Source: JAVJSU01 sp040219275
Lineage (GTDB): Bacteria; Chloroflexota; Anaerolineae; Aggregatilineales; Phototrophicaceae
Length of the DNA stretch: 64,000 nt
Assembly (NCBI GenBank): GCA_040219275.1
Contig: JAVJSU010000014.1
Location: forward strand, 43,928-107,927
Direction: 5' to 3'
Part shown: positions 1 through 9,848 of the stretch, one piece after another
How positions within the stretch are numbered: the stretch's first letter is position 1
How the letters are laid out: each line of letters starts with the position of its first letter
The notes under the pieces: model-generated
Database searches by the model: none
Seen by the model: the letters and a program-made list of their open reading frames with translations, nothing else
Told to the model about the DNA's origin: nothing
Made by a program: the position numbers and the translations under genes

Positions 1-256
1 ACCCTCCGTCTACCCAAACCCTACGCTCTCCCTACGCTTGTTACGAACTCATTTGTCAAACGATATTATGCAAAGACATCGTATCAGAGATGGCTATAAC
101 GTGCATCGACATGCAATTAAAAGCTAGTCAGCACCTCAGCTAGTCAGTAGTCTTGCACATTGAATTGCATAAACAGTATGAACTGAAATGCTCATGGCTC
201 AAAGACTTCAGCACAATATTTGTACAGCCATGCTTTATTTTACGTCATGTCAGTTA

Positions 257-3097
257 TCAATATCCCGCCTCTAGCGATTCATCACAGCGATTGGGGATGG
301 CGTAAAAATCCCGCATTTCGCAGGTGACTTCCTCAATCTGCCGATTCTCAATCGCCCATGTCCGCAGGTCGTCTACTGGCTCGGAAATTTGCCACAGACG
401 CGCCGTACCATCATTAGAGCCGGTCACTGCATGGGTAAAGTCTGCGGTCGCGGCAACACCATTAACCGCTGAGTTATGTCCCCTAAATACCCTGAGCGCA
501 TCGCCGGTGGTGATGTCCCACAAAATTATCGTGCCATCCCATGACGTGGAGAGCGCCAGTACACCATCCTCCCCAACAATCACATCAGATACTGTGTTCG
601 TATGCCCGATGAGCCGCGCCCGAATCGCCCCTGTCGACATATCCCAGACGATGAGGGTGCCATCCGCCGAGGTCGAGATCAATTCCGTGCCATCGAGAAT
701 AAAGCGTACCTGTGTCACAAGATCAACATGACGATTCAGCGTGAGGCGTGGCTCACCTGTTTCCGCATCAATGATTTCAATCACACCCGTATCCAGTCCA
801 AGCGCGATCACCGTCCCATCCGCCGAGATAGCGACACTCCGTACCCCGCTATTTTTTACGAAGGGGCGGATCGCTTCACCCGTGTTTACGTCCCACAATA
901 TGGCGCTACCATCGGCTGAACCGGAGAGGATAGTCTGCCCATCTGCACTAAACACCACCTTATTGATCGTATCTTCATGCCCGGCAAAGCGGCGGATTTC
1001 CGCGCCGGTGTGTGCATCCCATAAGATCAACTCAGCCGCGTCAGAGCCGGAAACCGCCCAGCCGCCATCCGGCGAGAATGCCGCAGTGATGATGCTTCCC
1101 TCAAGCCCTGCAAACGTCACCCAATTGTCCGGGTTATCCAGCGACCAGACAACCGCTGAACCATCACTAAATGCGGTCAACATCCGTGATCCATCTGCGA
1201 CCATATCCACCGCATTAACCTGTGATTCAAGCCCGATAGACTCTGCTGGATTGGTAAACTGGGCGAGTGTTTCGCTCCGGCTGATGTCCCACAGAATTAG
1301 CGTCAAATCCCATGATGCGGTCAGGGCGGTATTGCCATCGCCTGAGACGACAACATCATAAATGGGCGCGGCATGTCCGCTAAATGATCGAATGCGCTCG
1401 CCCCGCTCTAAATCCCAGAGAATCATAATGCCGTCTTCTGAGACAGAAACCGCCTCGTCCGAGCCATCATTTCTGCCCTCAACAAACGCAACACTATACA
1501 CAACATCTTCATGTCCGTCGAGGAAAAAAATCACGTCCCACGTCGTTATATCCCAAAGGACCACACTCGTATCATAAGACGAGGTAAGCATTCGCGTGCC
1601 ATCTGCTGAAAGTGCGATGTGCGTCACTGCGTCAAAATGCCCCACTTCCGTAAGATCATTAAGCGTCTCGCTCACAATATCCCATACAAGCAGTCTGCCA
1701 TCATCTAAAGCGACCACAACGACGCTGTCATCAATAAATTGCATATCGAGCGCCGGAGAGTCGAACAGCGCATATTCTGCAATCGTGTCTTCCGTCTCCA
1801 CATCCCACAGGCTCATCCATCCGTCGCCGGTAGAGGTCAGGAGCGTGCTTGAATCCGCCGAGAGCGCCATGCTAACTAAATCATCATCCTCGTAGCCATA
1901 TTGCCCCAGAATATCGCCGGTATTAATATCCCACCCGAAAACAATACCATCGTCAGAGCCAGAATAGGCGATCAGATTAACTTCGTCGATTTCTAATGCA
2001 ATAATCGGCGCAGAATGTTCCTGAAAACTAAAGATGACCTGTCCGGTTTCTGTTTCCCATACCTTGACCGAGAAATCATCTGAACCAGAAAGCGCCCGTC
2101 GCCCATCAGGCAGTAAGATCGCTTCATTGACGACATCTTGATGCCCGGTGAACTCACGGATTGCACCGAAAAAAGGCAAGACTTCATTCACATTTGCGGC
2201 GACAATCGGCGAAATATCACGCTCATCTTCGGTGAGTGCCAGCGCCAGCCCATATGACAAAAAGGGATCAACCGCAGCAATATCCGGCAGTCGTTCCGCC
2301 AAGACACGCGCTTCCGCCGCCCGCGCTCTCTGTGCCATTTCAGCTTCCGCCGCTTCCGCCCGATTCTCATTCACGGTGGCGATACTAAAGCCGATTAATG
2401 ACAAAATCGCCAGAATAATTGACGTGGCTAGCGCAAAACTAACCCCGATCAAGAAATTACGCTGTCGGCGGGTCGCCTGTTTACGGCTCACGGTGATGTA
2501 ATCACGGTGGAGTTGGGTCGGCAAGGGCAATTTACCCGCCGTATGTGCCAGCCATGTTTCAGCTTGTTCTAGCTCATCGCCAACCAGCAACGCGCTGGTA
2601 TTGCGCCCATCTTCGTCCCATTCCAGACAGCGCAACAATAGGCGTTTGTGCTCGCGGACGTGCTCAAAATCGGTCTCCATTGCCGTGATAATTTTCGGCA
2701 GAGACTCTTCAAACGTGTTTTCCTGGCCGGCATGAGGTGTAAAGTAAATCCAGTTGATATTCTGGATGCTCTCCGGTACATCTAAGGGTAGACTATCGAA
2801 TTTTTCATAGACGATAGGCACGATTTTTTTATTCAGCGACGCGGCATAGTTCAATTCCAGCTCGACACAATATGGCGATTCCAGATAACGCGGAGACAGC
2901 ACACACAGAAAAGCATCCGCGCCTTCCAGACCGCGCTTAATGTCTGTGGTAAAACCCGTGCTCCCCGGCGGGATGTCTTCCCAGTCAATCCACACCTCAC
3001 GCCCTTCTGCACGTAACGCCTCGACAAGCTGTTTGACAAATTCCACATCGGTACGGCGGTACGAAACAAATATATTGCTGTAATCGCTTGGGGGCAT
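257..3097 (-). CDS. TIR domain - transmembrane - WD40 repeat protein
   Basis: 946 aa. The N-terminal TIR domain (about residues 7-140) has the strands IFVSYRR, VWIDWEDI and FLCVLSPRYL. The Glu in SPYCVELEL (E79) sits where the NADase glutamate of catalytic TIR domains lies. A hydrophobic segment at about 214-241 is followed by a short Ala/Glu-rich helix, then about 14 WD40 blades (roughly 310-905) ending in motifs such as VVLWDI and ILWDITTG. The start is set by AGGAG six bases upstream of the ATG. TIR domains either cleave NAD+ or act as adaptors, and WD40 propellers bind ligands or proteins. I infer a membrane-anchored sensor/effector with cytoplasmic TIR; which side the propeller faces is uncertain. 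It is not in an obvious operon with the next gene. Confidence 0.88.
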   Translation of the reverse strand: MPPSDYSNIFVSYRRTDVEFVKQLVEALRAEGREVWIDWEDIPPGSTGFTTDIKRGLEGADAFLCVLSPRYLESPYCVELELNYAASLNKKIVPIVYEKFDSLPLDVPESIQNINWIYFTPHAGQENTFEESLPKIITAMETDFEHVREHKRLLLRCLEWDEDGRNTSALLVGDELEQAETWLAHTAGKLPLPTQLHRDYITVSRKQATRRQRNFLIGVSFALATSIILAILSLIGFSIATVNENRAEAAEAEMAQRARAAEARVLAERLPDIAAVDPFLSYGLALALTEDERDISPIVAANVNEVLPFFGAIREFTGHQDVVNEAILLPDGRRALSGSDDFSVKVWETETGQVIFSFQEHSAPIIALEIDEVNLIAYSGSDDGIVFGWDINTGDILGQYGYEDDDLVSMALSADSSTLLTSTGDGWMSLWDVETEDTIAEYALFDSPALDMQFIDDSVVVVALDDGRLLVWDIVSETLNDLTEVGHFDAVTHIALSADGTRMLTSSYDTSVVLWDITTWDVIFFLDGHEDVVYSVAFVEGRNDGSDEAVSVSEDGIMILWDLERGERIRSFSGHAAPIYDVVVSGDGNTALTASWDLTLILWDISRSETLAQFTNPAESIGLESQVNAVDMVADGSRMLTAFSDGSAVVWSLDNPDNWVTFAGLEGSIITAAFSPDGGWAVSGSDAAELILWDAHTGAEIRRFAGHEDTINKVVFSADGQTILSGSADGSAILWDVNTGEAIRPFVKNSGVRSVAISADGTVIALGLDTGVIEIIDAETGEPRLTLNRHVDLVTQVRFILDGTELISTSADGTLIVWDMSTGAIRARLIGHTNTVSDVIVGEDGVLALSTSWDGTIILWDITTGDALRVFRGHNSAVNGVAATADFTHAVTGSNDGTARLWQISEPVDDLRTWAIENRQIEEVTCEMRDFYAIPNRCDESLEAGY

Positions 3098-3197
3098 GAT
3101 GATCTCCTATGAATTGCGCGCTAAGTTTATGCCACATCACCTATAGCTGTTATATCCTGATTATAGATTTTGTGCTTATTTATGGATGGAAAATACC

Positions 3198-4769
3198 CTA
3201 ACCCGAACCATCCGGTGCATAAAGCACACGATACACACGATCCAACATCATCAACGCTGTTAAATTATGCACACCATGCCCGCGTTGAAGCGCAACCGCC
3301 TGCGTATAATCATGCGCGTAAAACGTGTTGAGATGCACGCCGTCACCATCCAGCCCGCGCCCCGGAATAGTCGCAGAGATCAGATCAAAATCGCACAACG
3401 GCACATGATAATCCGCCGCGATTTGGCGTAATAGCTCATTATTGATGTTCGAGCCTTCATGACGATCCGCCTTTGTGATGAGAATGGGGATGATCCCTTG
3501 TGCAATCGTGTATTCGACCAGTTGGCGCATATTACGATTATACGAGTCTGGCACGCCCACATCGTTGGAGCCAAGCCGGATGAACGCCACGCTCGGATTT
3601 TGCAGACGAAATTCACAGGCAACCGGCGACTCACCGCCTACACAGCCCGCCCCTGCCCAGAATACATCGTTGACATTCCACGAGTGTAACCCGCGTATAA
3701 CTGACAAACCCTGCCGCCCGAACGATCCCTGATAATAGTCAATCACGGTCTGCAAATAGCCGTAATTGCCGAGATTATAACCCGTGACTGGATCATCAAA
3801 ACGGGCGAGAAAATGCGGATTCTCGATCACACTATCGCCCACTTTTGCAAACGCCCGCGGATTTCTGCCCATCGTTTGCCCGCGTGCATAAATCTCACGG
3901 ATATTCAGGCGGGTTACGTCATCCATAACTAGAAAAGAATCAATCGTCTGCCCGTTAAGCACCACCGGCAGTTCGTCATTCTCCGGTAACGCCTGATTCA
4001 TGGCGACAACATTTTCCGCCGTAGGCTGTATCACGGGACTATTCGTCGGCGTATCTACCGCCGTTACCGCGACGATAACCGGCGCACTGGTGACGTTGGC
4101 TTCCGGTGTGGGGGGTGGCGCGGTGAACGTAAACGTCAATGTCAGCGTTGGCGTATCGGTTGGTATCGGTTGCGGTGTGCTTGTGAGTGTGCTGGTTGCG
4201 GTGGGTTGCGGTGGTATGTCTGTCGGGATTGTGGTTGCTGTTTCGGTAGGGGCTTCCGTCGGCACTTCGGTAGGCACTTCGGGCGGAATATCTGTCGGCG
4301 GAGGTGGCGTATAATCTATCGGCAACGGGATAATCAGCGTTTGCCCGACGGCGATATTGCCCGGATCAAGCAGATTGTTAAAATCAATAATGGCTTGCAT
4401 GTCCACGCCGTATTGTGTGGAAATACGAAAAACAGACTCGCCTTCCTGCACAATATGAGTCACAGTCGTGCCGTCTGCGTTGAGTATAAATGTAGCAGTT
4501 GGCGCAGACTGCCCCGGCAGGTCAATGACGGTCAAGCCATCGGAGGTTGTTTGCACACTACCCGAATTCTCCGCTGGAAATGTAACAATCGCCTGGGCGG
4601 GGTCGGGGGTCGGGTCAAAAATGGATTGCTGGTTTAACGGTTGGAGCGTCAACGATTGCTGAATCGGCGCGTTGCCCGGTGCGCTATAGCGTCCGGCGAT
4701 GAATCCAAATGCCAGCGCCAGCATAATCGCCACAATCGAACTCGCAGAATTACGGGCATTCTCTAGCAT
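3198..4769 (-). CDS. Membrane-anchored LysM and SGNH-hydrolase-like protein
   Basis: 523 aa. An N-terminal hydrophobic anchor (residues 10-27) is followed by one LysM domain (about 104-148, with HIVQEGESVFRIS and GNIAVGQTLIIP). Next comes a long Thr/Pro/Val linker (about 152-240), then a C-terminal domain with SGNH/GDSL-esterase blocks: GDS near VGDSVIEN, the RLGSNDVG block, and the DGVHLN block carrying the Asp/His pair. LysM binds peptidoglycan or chitin-type glycans. SGNH enzymes deacylate or deacetylate esters, so a cell-wall or exopolysaccharide esterase is the natural inference. The substrate is unknown. The linker is encoded by GT-rich imperfect repeats that create meaningless reading frames on the other strand. 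Confidence 0.8.
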   Translation of the reverse strand: MLENARNSASSIVAIMLALAFGFIAGRYSAPGNAPIQQSLTLQPLNQQSIFDPTPDPAQAIVTFPAENSGSVQTTSDGLTVIDLPGQSAPTATFILNADGTTVTHIVQEGESVFRISTQYGVDMQAIIDFNNLLDPGNIAVGQTLIIPLPIDYTPPPPTDIPPEVPTEVPTEAPTETATTIPTDIPPQPTATSTLTSTPQPIPTDTPTLTLTFTFTAPPPTPEANVTSAPVIVAVTAVDTPTNSPVIQPTAENVVAMNQALPENDELPVVLNGQTIDSFLVMDDVTRLNIREIYARGQTMGRNPRAFAKVGDSVIENPHFLARFDDPVTGYNLGNYGYLQTVIDYYQGSFGRQGLSVIRGLHSWNVNDVFWAGAGCVGGESPVACEFRLQNPSVAFIRLGSNDVGVPDSYNRNMRQLVEYTIAQGIIPILITKADRHEGSNINNELLRQIAADYHVPLCDFDLISATIPGRGLDGDGVHLNTFYAHDYTQAVALQRGHGVHNLTALMMLDRVYRVLYAPDGSG

Positions 4770-5311
4770 TATGGACGGCTTTCAACCGTTACAATAGAGT
4801 GTGGAACGCATAAACGCATTTGGGTGTCCATGATTATGGGTGGCAATCAACCTAAACGTGTCAATCATAGCATCCAACGGGCAATTGTGCATCATCACAC
4901 TCCCTATGCGAACGGCACATTTCTGGACATAATAGCGATTCAGTCGTCAGGGGTGCATTTCATCCTGGGGGCAAGGGTGAATTATTGAGGTAACTCGCCT
5001 ACCCTCACCCCCTAAATCCCCCTCTCCCACAAGGGCTAGAGGGGGACTTCAAGAGCCTTAAAAGCTCCCTTTCTCCACCTGTGGGAGAAAGGGCGGGGGG
5101 CTAGAGGGTAATTGCCCCTAACTTGAAATGCACCCGTCGTCAGTTATAAGTTGACAGTTATCAGCAAAAAACTGTGACGAGAAGTGATTGATATGTTTAA
5201 AATAACGGGCGTGATTGTCAGCGCATATTGACAGGTCTCCATAATAATTGAAAATCGACTACTGTTTACTGACTACTGACCACTGAAAACTGTTTACTAA
5301 CTCACGAGGGC
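4770..5311. other. Intergenic region with palindromic repeat, no gene seen
   Basis: 542 bases between two divergent genes. It contains one copy of the dispersed CCCTCACCC...GGGTGAGGG-type repeat (5001-5108) and a stretch rich in near-repeats of ACTG/CAGT words (5150-5300). I see no convincing coding frame or RNA gene. Confidence 0.6.
5001..5108. repeat. Dispersed palindromic repeat, family 1, copy 1
   Basis: Begins CCCTCACCCCCTAAATCCC and contains CTCCCACAAGGGC, a GACTTCAAGAG middle and GTGGGAGAAAGGG on the right arm. The two arms are partly inverted copies of each other. Related copies lie at about 25541, 27628, 28504, 29788, 30974 and 48696. Confidence 0.7.
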
Positions 5312-5317
5312 ATGACC

Positions 5318-6010
5318 GTGGATTTTGGACGAAATTTTACCTACATCTTTGATGATCCCGAATGGCTGAGTAAGCTGATTATCGTGGTCGCGCTGACCTT
5401 CGCCACCGCCGCGCTGATGCCCTTCTTCCTCGCTGGCTTGGTGCCATTGACGATTCTGCTCGGCTACATGGTGGATATTGTCGCTAATGTGCGTGACTCG
5501 AAAAAGAATCCCCTCCCCGTGTGGCAGGATTACAACGGCTATTTGGCAAAAGGCGTGCCGGTCATCACCGCGATGATCGTTTACAACCTCCCACTGATCG
5601 CCGTGTCGTGCTGTGCATGGATTTTGCCGCGTACCTTCACCGATGAAATGGCGGTTAGCTTCTTCACATTAGCGAATTTGTGTTGCATTGTACCGTTCGT
5701 CTTTGTCTATACCGCTGTGTCGTGGACATTGTTGGCGGTGGGCGTGGTGCATTACGCCCGTAACGGGCAGGGGAGCGCCTTTTATCAGGTCGGCGTGTTG
5801 AGCGAAACCGCCCGCGAGATGGGGACGGTCACCCTGCGCTGGATACTTATGGGCATCGGCATCAACATATTGCTCTCGCTGATTTATGCCGTACCGTGTA
5901 TTGGCTGGCTGGCAGGCGCGGCGCTGTCCATCCCTGTGCATGGCTATCTAGTCGGGCAATATGCGCGGGCAATCCAACGCTATCGCCGTAAAAAAGCCGG
6001 TGCGGTCTAA
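5318..6010 (+). CDS. DUF4013 family multi-pass membrane protein
   Basis: About 230 aa. The opening DFGRNFTYIFDDPEW, followed by several hydrophobic helices with a cytoplasmic SKKNPLPVWQDYNGYL loop, is typical of DUF4013 proteins, whose function is unknown. A GTG at 5318 is preferred: GAGGG at 5306-5310 lies seven bases upstream of it but only one base from the in-frame ATG at 5312, and family members usually begin right at the DFGR motif. The Arg/Lys-rich tail QRYRRKKAGAV would be cytoplasmic. Confidence 0.75.
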   Translation: MDFGRNFTYIFDDPEWLSKLIIVVALTFATAALMPFFLAGLVPLTILLGYMVDIVANVRDSKKNPLPVWQDYNGYLAKGVPVITAMIVYNLPLIAVSCCAWILPRTFTDEMAVSFFTLANLCCIVPFVFVYTAVSWTLLAVGVVHYARNGQGSAFYQVGVLSETAREMGTVTLRWILMGIGINILLSLIYAVPCIGWLAGAALSIPVHGYLVGQYARAIQRYRRKKAGAV

Positions 6011-6112
6011 GGCGTAGCCCAAACGCCTGAATCGCGTAGGGTAGGTTTGTTGTACAATAAATCACAACTGATTCTGTGATAATTTATGTTGTGGAAATGT
6101 GGACAAACCCCA

Positions 6113-7045
6113 ATGAAGAAAGCTATTTTGCTCATCCTAGTCATGATTCTGGTAACGGGCGCGCTCAGTGTGTTGCCCGCCGCCGCACAAGATGAAGAAC
6201 CGTTCTTCCCCGCGTGGGATGGACAATCGCGCTTCACGATTCTCGTCATGGGCATGGATCGCCGTCCGGGCGCACGCGATACCCTCAGCGTCCGCACTGA
6301 CGTGATGATCCTCGCCAGCATTGACCCCGCCACGCAAAGCATCGGCATGTTGCATATCCCGCGAGATATTCACCTGACTCCCGTCGGCACGATTGATTTT
6401 ATCCGCGCAAACACGCTCATGGTCGAAGGTGAAAATTTGCAAGAAGGTTATGGACCTTACTATGCGATGGATACAATTCAATATAATCTCGGTATCTATG
6501 TAGATCGCTACGTCGCTTTTGATTTTGAAGCCTTCATGACGGTCATTGACGCGCTCGGCGGTGTGGAAATCACCAGTGATTATGTCATCAACGATCCCGA
6601 ATATCCTGATATGAATTACGGCTTTGATCCGTTTTATCTCTCTAGTGGCACGCATCTGCTGGATGGACACAGGGCGCTCCAATATGCCCGTACCCGTCAT
6701 GGCGATAACGACTTCGTGCGCGGTCTGCGCCAGCTAGAGGTGATCGAAGCGGTGTTTGATAAGGTCACGGGTGAGAATATGCTCCCCTATTTGATCGGTG
6801 TTGCACCCACTCTACTCTCGGAGTTAGACCGCAATATCTACACCGATCTCCGTCTGCCAGATATGATCCAGTTGGCGCAATTTATGGTCAACATCCCGCG
6901 TGAAAATATCCATGCGGATACAATCAACCTGAGCCACAACATGATTTACACCTCACCGGATGGCAGTAGCATCTACATTCCAGACCGTGCCAATATCGCC
7001 GAACTGCTGGCGGAGGTCTTCGGCGAAAATTATTATACGCGATAA
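6113..7045 (+). CDS. LytR-CpsA-Psr (LCP) family protein
   Basis: 310 aa from the ATG at 6113. The signal peptide MKKAILLILVMILVTGALS begins exactly there, so the earlier in-frame ATG at 6086 would only add a polar leader. LCP signatures are complete: FTILVMGMDRR, the RTDVMIL segment, HIPRD, and the YARTRHGDNDFVRGLRQ block with the Arg/Asp residues that bind the polyprenyl-pyrophosphate substrate. LCP enzymes transfer undecaprenyl-linked glycopolymers to peptidoglycan or protein at the outer face of the membrane. It converges on the downstream membrane protein with only 14 bases between stops. Confidence 0.9.
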   Translation: MKKAILLILVMILVTGALSVLPAAAQDEEPFFPAWDGQSRFTILVMGMDRRPGARDTLSVRTDVMILASIDPATQSIGMLHIPRDIHLTPVGTIDFIRANTLMVEGENLQEGYGPYYAMDTIQYNLGIYVDRYVAFDFEAFMTVIDALGGVEITSDYVINDPEYPDMNYGFDPFYLSSGTHLLDGHRALQYARTRHGDNDFVRGLRQLEVIEAVFDKVTGENMLPYLIGVAPTLLSELDRNIYTDLRLPDMIQLAQFMVNIPRENIHADTINLSHNMIYTSPDGSSIYIPDRANIAELLAEVFGENYYTR

Positions 7046-7059
7046 AGCGGAGCAATCAG

Positions 7060-8013
7060 TCAGCTTTCCAGCGCACTGAGTCGGGTTTCAGCCTTCTTAA
7101 GCCAGACTTGCGTCAGATTCTGATAGCGACGAACCATCAAGAGGGGCAAGAGTGCAGAAGCGGTCAATGCCAGCGCGTTTGCCCCCATGATGCCCACATA
7201 CAAAAAGGCGATCATGGCGCAGAACAAACCGGTACATTCCAGATTGAAGCGGAGCATAACCCTCGCCATCACCAGCGGACGTAAGCCGTTTTCAACCTGT
7301 GAACCTGCCGTGACGAGGCTGGCGGCGGTCAATGCCCGGACGCGCCACAACGGTTCGATCAGCCACACACCGGCGACGATCAAATACACAGGCATGGCGA
7401 CCATCGCCAGCGCCATTGGATCACCCACTTCCGGCAGGGGCAAGTGAATAGGCGCGAATAGCTGAGATTGTGGGAATGCGAGGTGCAAAATCAGCATGTG
7501 CGCCGGAATCATGAGTACAATTGCCAGACGAAAACCAATCACCACGCAAAGCGAGTGCCACACGTTCAATTGGGCGACGGTGTGCTTCGCCTGCACGATG
7601 CGCGTCATCCGTAGCCCACTGATGCGTAACAGCGCCCAGCGCCCCTGTATCCGCTCATTATCAATGCTTCTGAGCGCACTTATCGTCGCCATAAAATCTA
7701 AACTCAGCGTATTGAACAGACTCAGCGCGATAAACACGATCACTAAATGCCCCACAAGGTCAATCACTGCGGAAACATATCCGCTAAACATCAGCGCAAG
7801 AAAGATGAACAATCCCCACACCGCAAACGGCAACACCGTCGCATTGATGATCCAGCGCACACTCTGACGGGGTAAATCCTCCGGCAATTCGAGCCGACGG
7901 ACATCATAATTAAAGACGGGATTGTGGCGTTTACTGAGTTGCGAGGTTGGGAGGAACGAGTTCAGCCAGTGATCTTGTAATTGGCGCTTACGATAAATGT
8001 GTTTTGTGGTCAT
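7060..8013 (-). CDS. Multi-pass membrane protein of unknown function
   Basis: About 317 aa from the ATG at 8013, which has AGGG five bases upstream; an in-frame GTG lies at 8019. There are about seven hydrophobic segments. The stretch ALLRISGLRMTRIVQAKH after the second helix pair resembles the cytoplasmic coupling segment of ABC-2 type permeases, but no ATPase gene is adjacent. I do not recognise a family with certainty. Confidence 0.6.
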   Translation of the reverse strand: MTTKHIYRKRQLQDHWLNSFLPTSQLSKRHNPVFNYDVRRLELPEDLPRQSVRWIINATVLPFAVWGLFIFLALMFSGYVSAVIDLVGHLVIVFIALSLFNTLSLDFMATISALRSIDNERIQGRWALLRISGLRMTRIVQAKHTVAQLNVWHSLCVVIGFRLAIVLMIPAHMLILHLAFPQSQLFAPIHLPLPEVGDPMALAMVAMPVYLIVAGVWLIEPLWRVRALTAASLVTAGSQVENGLRPLVMARVMLRFNLECTGLFCAMIAFLYVGIMGANALALTASALLPLLMVRRYQNLTQVWLKKAETRLSALES

Positions 8014-8265
8014 AACCACCCTATGTGACGAATTTCCGATTTACTCCAGTATACGCGCCAACGCTCCACTGAATTGAATCAACATTGTCAACATCTGGAC
8101 TCAATTACCAGACAATTCATAGTTATCAGTGGACAATTTACAGTAATCAGCAAAAATTGCCGCGATGATCTAAAACCGCATCACGGAAAGTCGACCACAC
8201 AGATTGGTTCTATGTAACGCCGGTAACTAAAAACTAACTACGAATTACTGTCTACTGACAACTGT

Positions 8266-9270
8266 CTATCCCCCGATGTGGTACATTTCCACTTTGTCGC
8301 GCGGGGTGGTCATCTTGTGGCGTTGTTCGCTGTAGCGGTCAATCCGGTTGCCCCATGTGTTGCGGACTATCGCTTCGATCTCGTCATCTGTCGCGCCTGC
8401 ACGCAGAGGGGTGCGTAAATCTGTCCCTTCGGATGCGAATAAGCAGGTGAACAAACTGCCCTCCGGCGACAGACGCATCCGTGAGCACGCCCCGCAGAAC
8501 GGTTGAGTCACGGACGTAATCAGCCCGATTTCTCCACTTCCGTCCTGATAGCGATAGCGTTTGGCGACTTCACCATCGTAATTTGAATCCATTGGCTCAA
8601 GGGGTAATTCTGCATGAATGCGTGAGACGATCTCTTTCGCCGGAACGACATGCTCCAATGACCAGCCGTTCATCGTACCGACATCCATATATTCGATAAA
8701 GCGCACGATCCAACCGCGTTCACGGGCAAAACGGGCAAGCTCAACCATCGTGTGATCGTTGACTCCGCGCTGAATGACCGCGTTGATTTTGATGGGCGTG
8801 AGTCCGGCGTGTTCTGCGGCTTCGATCCCCTTGAGGACTTTCTCCACACTTGCCCGTCCACCGTTCATTTTACGGAAGATCGTATCATCAATCGTATCCA
8901 GACTGACGGTGATGCGTTGCAAGCCAGCCGCTTTAAGCACATCGACTTTTTGCGGGAGGAAATAGGCGTTGGTGGTCATCGCCATGTCTTCCACACCGTC
9001 AATGGGCGCGAGCATCCCGATGAGTTGCTCAATGTCCTGACGGACGAGCGGTTCGCCACCGGTCAGGCGCAGTTTGACCGCACCGAGGCGCACCAGAATG
9101 CGCGTGAGGCGGGTGATCTCCTCAAAGGTCAGGAGTTCTTCACGTGGGAGGAATTTATAGCCCTCACCGAAGACTTCAGCGGGCATACAATAGGTACAAC
9201 GGAAGTTACAGCGATCCGTCACCGAGATGCGAAGATCACGTAAAGGTCGGTTAAAGGTATCGGTTAGCAT
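8266..9270 (-). CDS. moaA: GTP 3',8-cyclase MoaA (molybdenum cofactor)
   Basis: 334 aa, the usual length. A radical-SAM cluster site CNFRCTYC (C21, C25, C28) follows the family opening LRDLRISVTDR. The second, GTP-binding 4Fe-4S site is formed by C259, C262 and C276 (PFCGACSRMRLS ... TCLF), and the protein ends in the conserved Gly-Gly. MoaA converts GTP to 3',8-cyclo-GTP, the first step of molybdopterin synthesis. No other mo genes lie in the window, so the pathway is dispersed here. I saw no Moco-riboswitch-like structure in the short upstream gap. Confidence 0.95.
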   Translation of the reverse strand: MLTDTFNRPLRDLRISVTDRCNFRCTYCMPAEVFGEGYKFLPREELLTFEEITRLTRILVRLGAVKLRLTGGEPLVRQDIEQLIGMLAPIDGVEDMAMTTNAYFLPQKVDVLKAAGLQRITVSLDTIDDTIFRKMNGGRASVEKVLKGIEAAEHAGLTPIKINAVIQRGVNDHTMVELARFARERGWIVRFIEYMDVGTMNGWSLEHVVPAKEIVSRIHAELPLEPMDSNYDGEVAKRYRYQDGSGEIGLITSVTQPFCGACSRMRLSPEGSLFTCLFASEGTDLRTPLRAGATDDEIEAIVRNTWGNRIDRYSEQRHKMTTPRDKVEMYHIGG

Positions 9271-9473
9271 GGCGTTCAGCCGTTCGTTTCACTTATGCGA
9301 AAGGGCGTTCTACTATTTAGAGTACACGAGATCGCATATTCTTTCTATAGGATAGGGCAAAATTCTTACGGAAGTGCGACGGACGAGAAACGTTAACTGC
9401 GAAAAAATGCGAATCGGTGTTAAATATTAATATAGATAACAAAAAGTTTTGGCGAATAGGATTTCTTAACCAC

Positions 9474-9848
9474 ATGGATGTCATTATTGTTGAAGATGAT
9501 CCCAGCACCGGCGAAATTTACACCCGCGCACTAGAGCGTAAAGGCTTCACGAGTACGCTCATCACACGGGGGGATGAAGCGGTGAGTTACTTTGAGAACA
9601 AGGCGAGTATCATCCCAAAATTGGTGATTCTGGATGTGAATTTGCCGGGGAATTCCGGTTTATACATCTTGCGCTTCTTGCGTCAGAAGCTGAAACTGAC
9701 TGATCTCAAGATTATCGTTTCGTCCGCGAACAGCCTTGCGAAAGATGCGCCGGAGATGACGCTCGCGGATCGTTTTCTCGCCAAGCCGTGTTCTCCGCGG
9801 GCGTTGGTGGAGGTGGTGCAGGGGTTGTTGGACGGGGTGGTTGAGTAG
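9474..9848 (+). CDS. Stand-alone response-regulator receiver
   Basis: 124 aa from the ATG at 9474, where the beta-1 strand MDVIIVEDD begins. A GTG at 9417 would add a non-domain leader. Receiver landmarks are intact: the acidic pair in VEDD, the phospho-acceptor Asp in LVILDVNLPG, a Ser in IIVSSAN and the Lys in FLAKPCSP. There is no output domain, so it probably works as a CheY-like or relay protein. It is the only receiver in the window, although three histidine kinases are present, and its partner is unknown. Confidence 0.85.
   Translation: MDVIIVEDDPSTGEIYTRALERKGFTSTLITRGDEAVSYFENKASIIPKLVILDVNLPGNSGLYILRFLRQKLKLTDLKIIVSSANSLAKDAPEMTLADRFLAKPCSPRALVEVVQGLLDGVVE

Noticed and set aside
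4000..4314. Val/Gly-rich plus-strand protein
   Set aside because: It is the antisense of the Thr/Pro linker of the LysM-SGNH gene; the same artefact occurs at 42590-43114 opposite the SH3b protein linker.
9271..9416. Moco riboswitch upstream of moaA
   Set aside because: The gap is short and I could find no multi-helix structure resembling that class.
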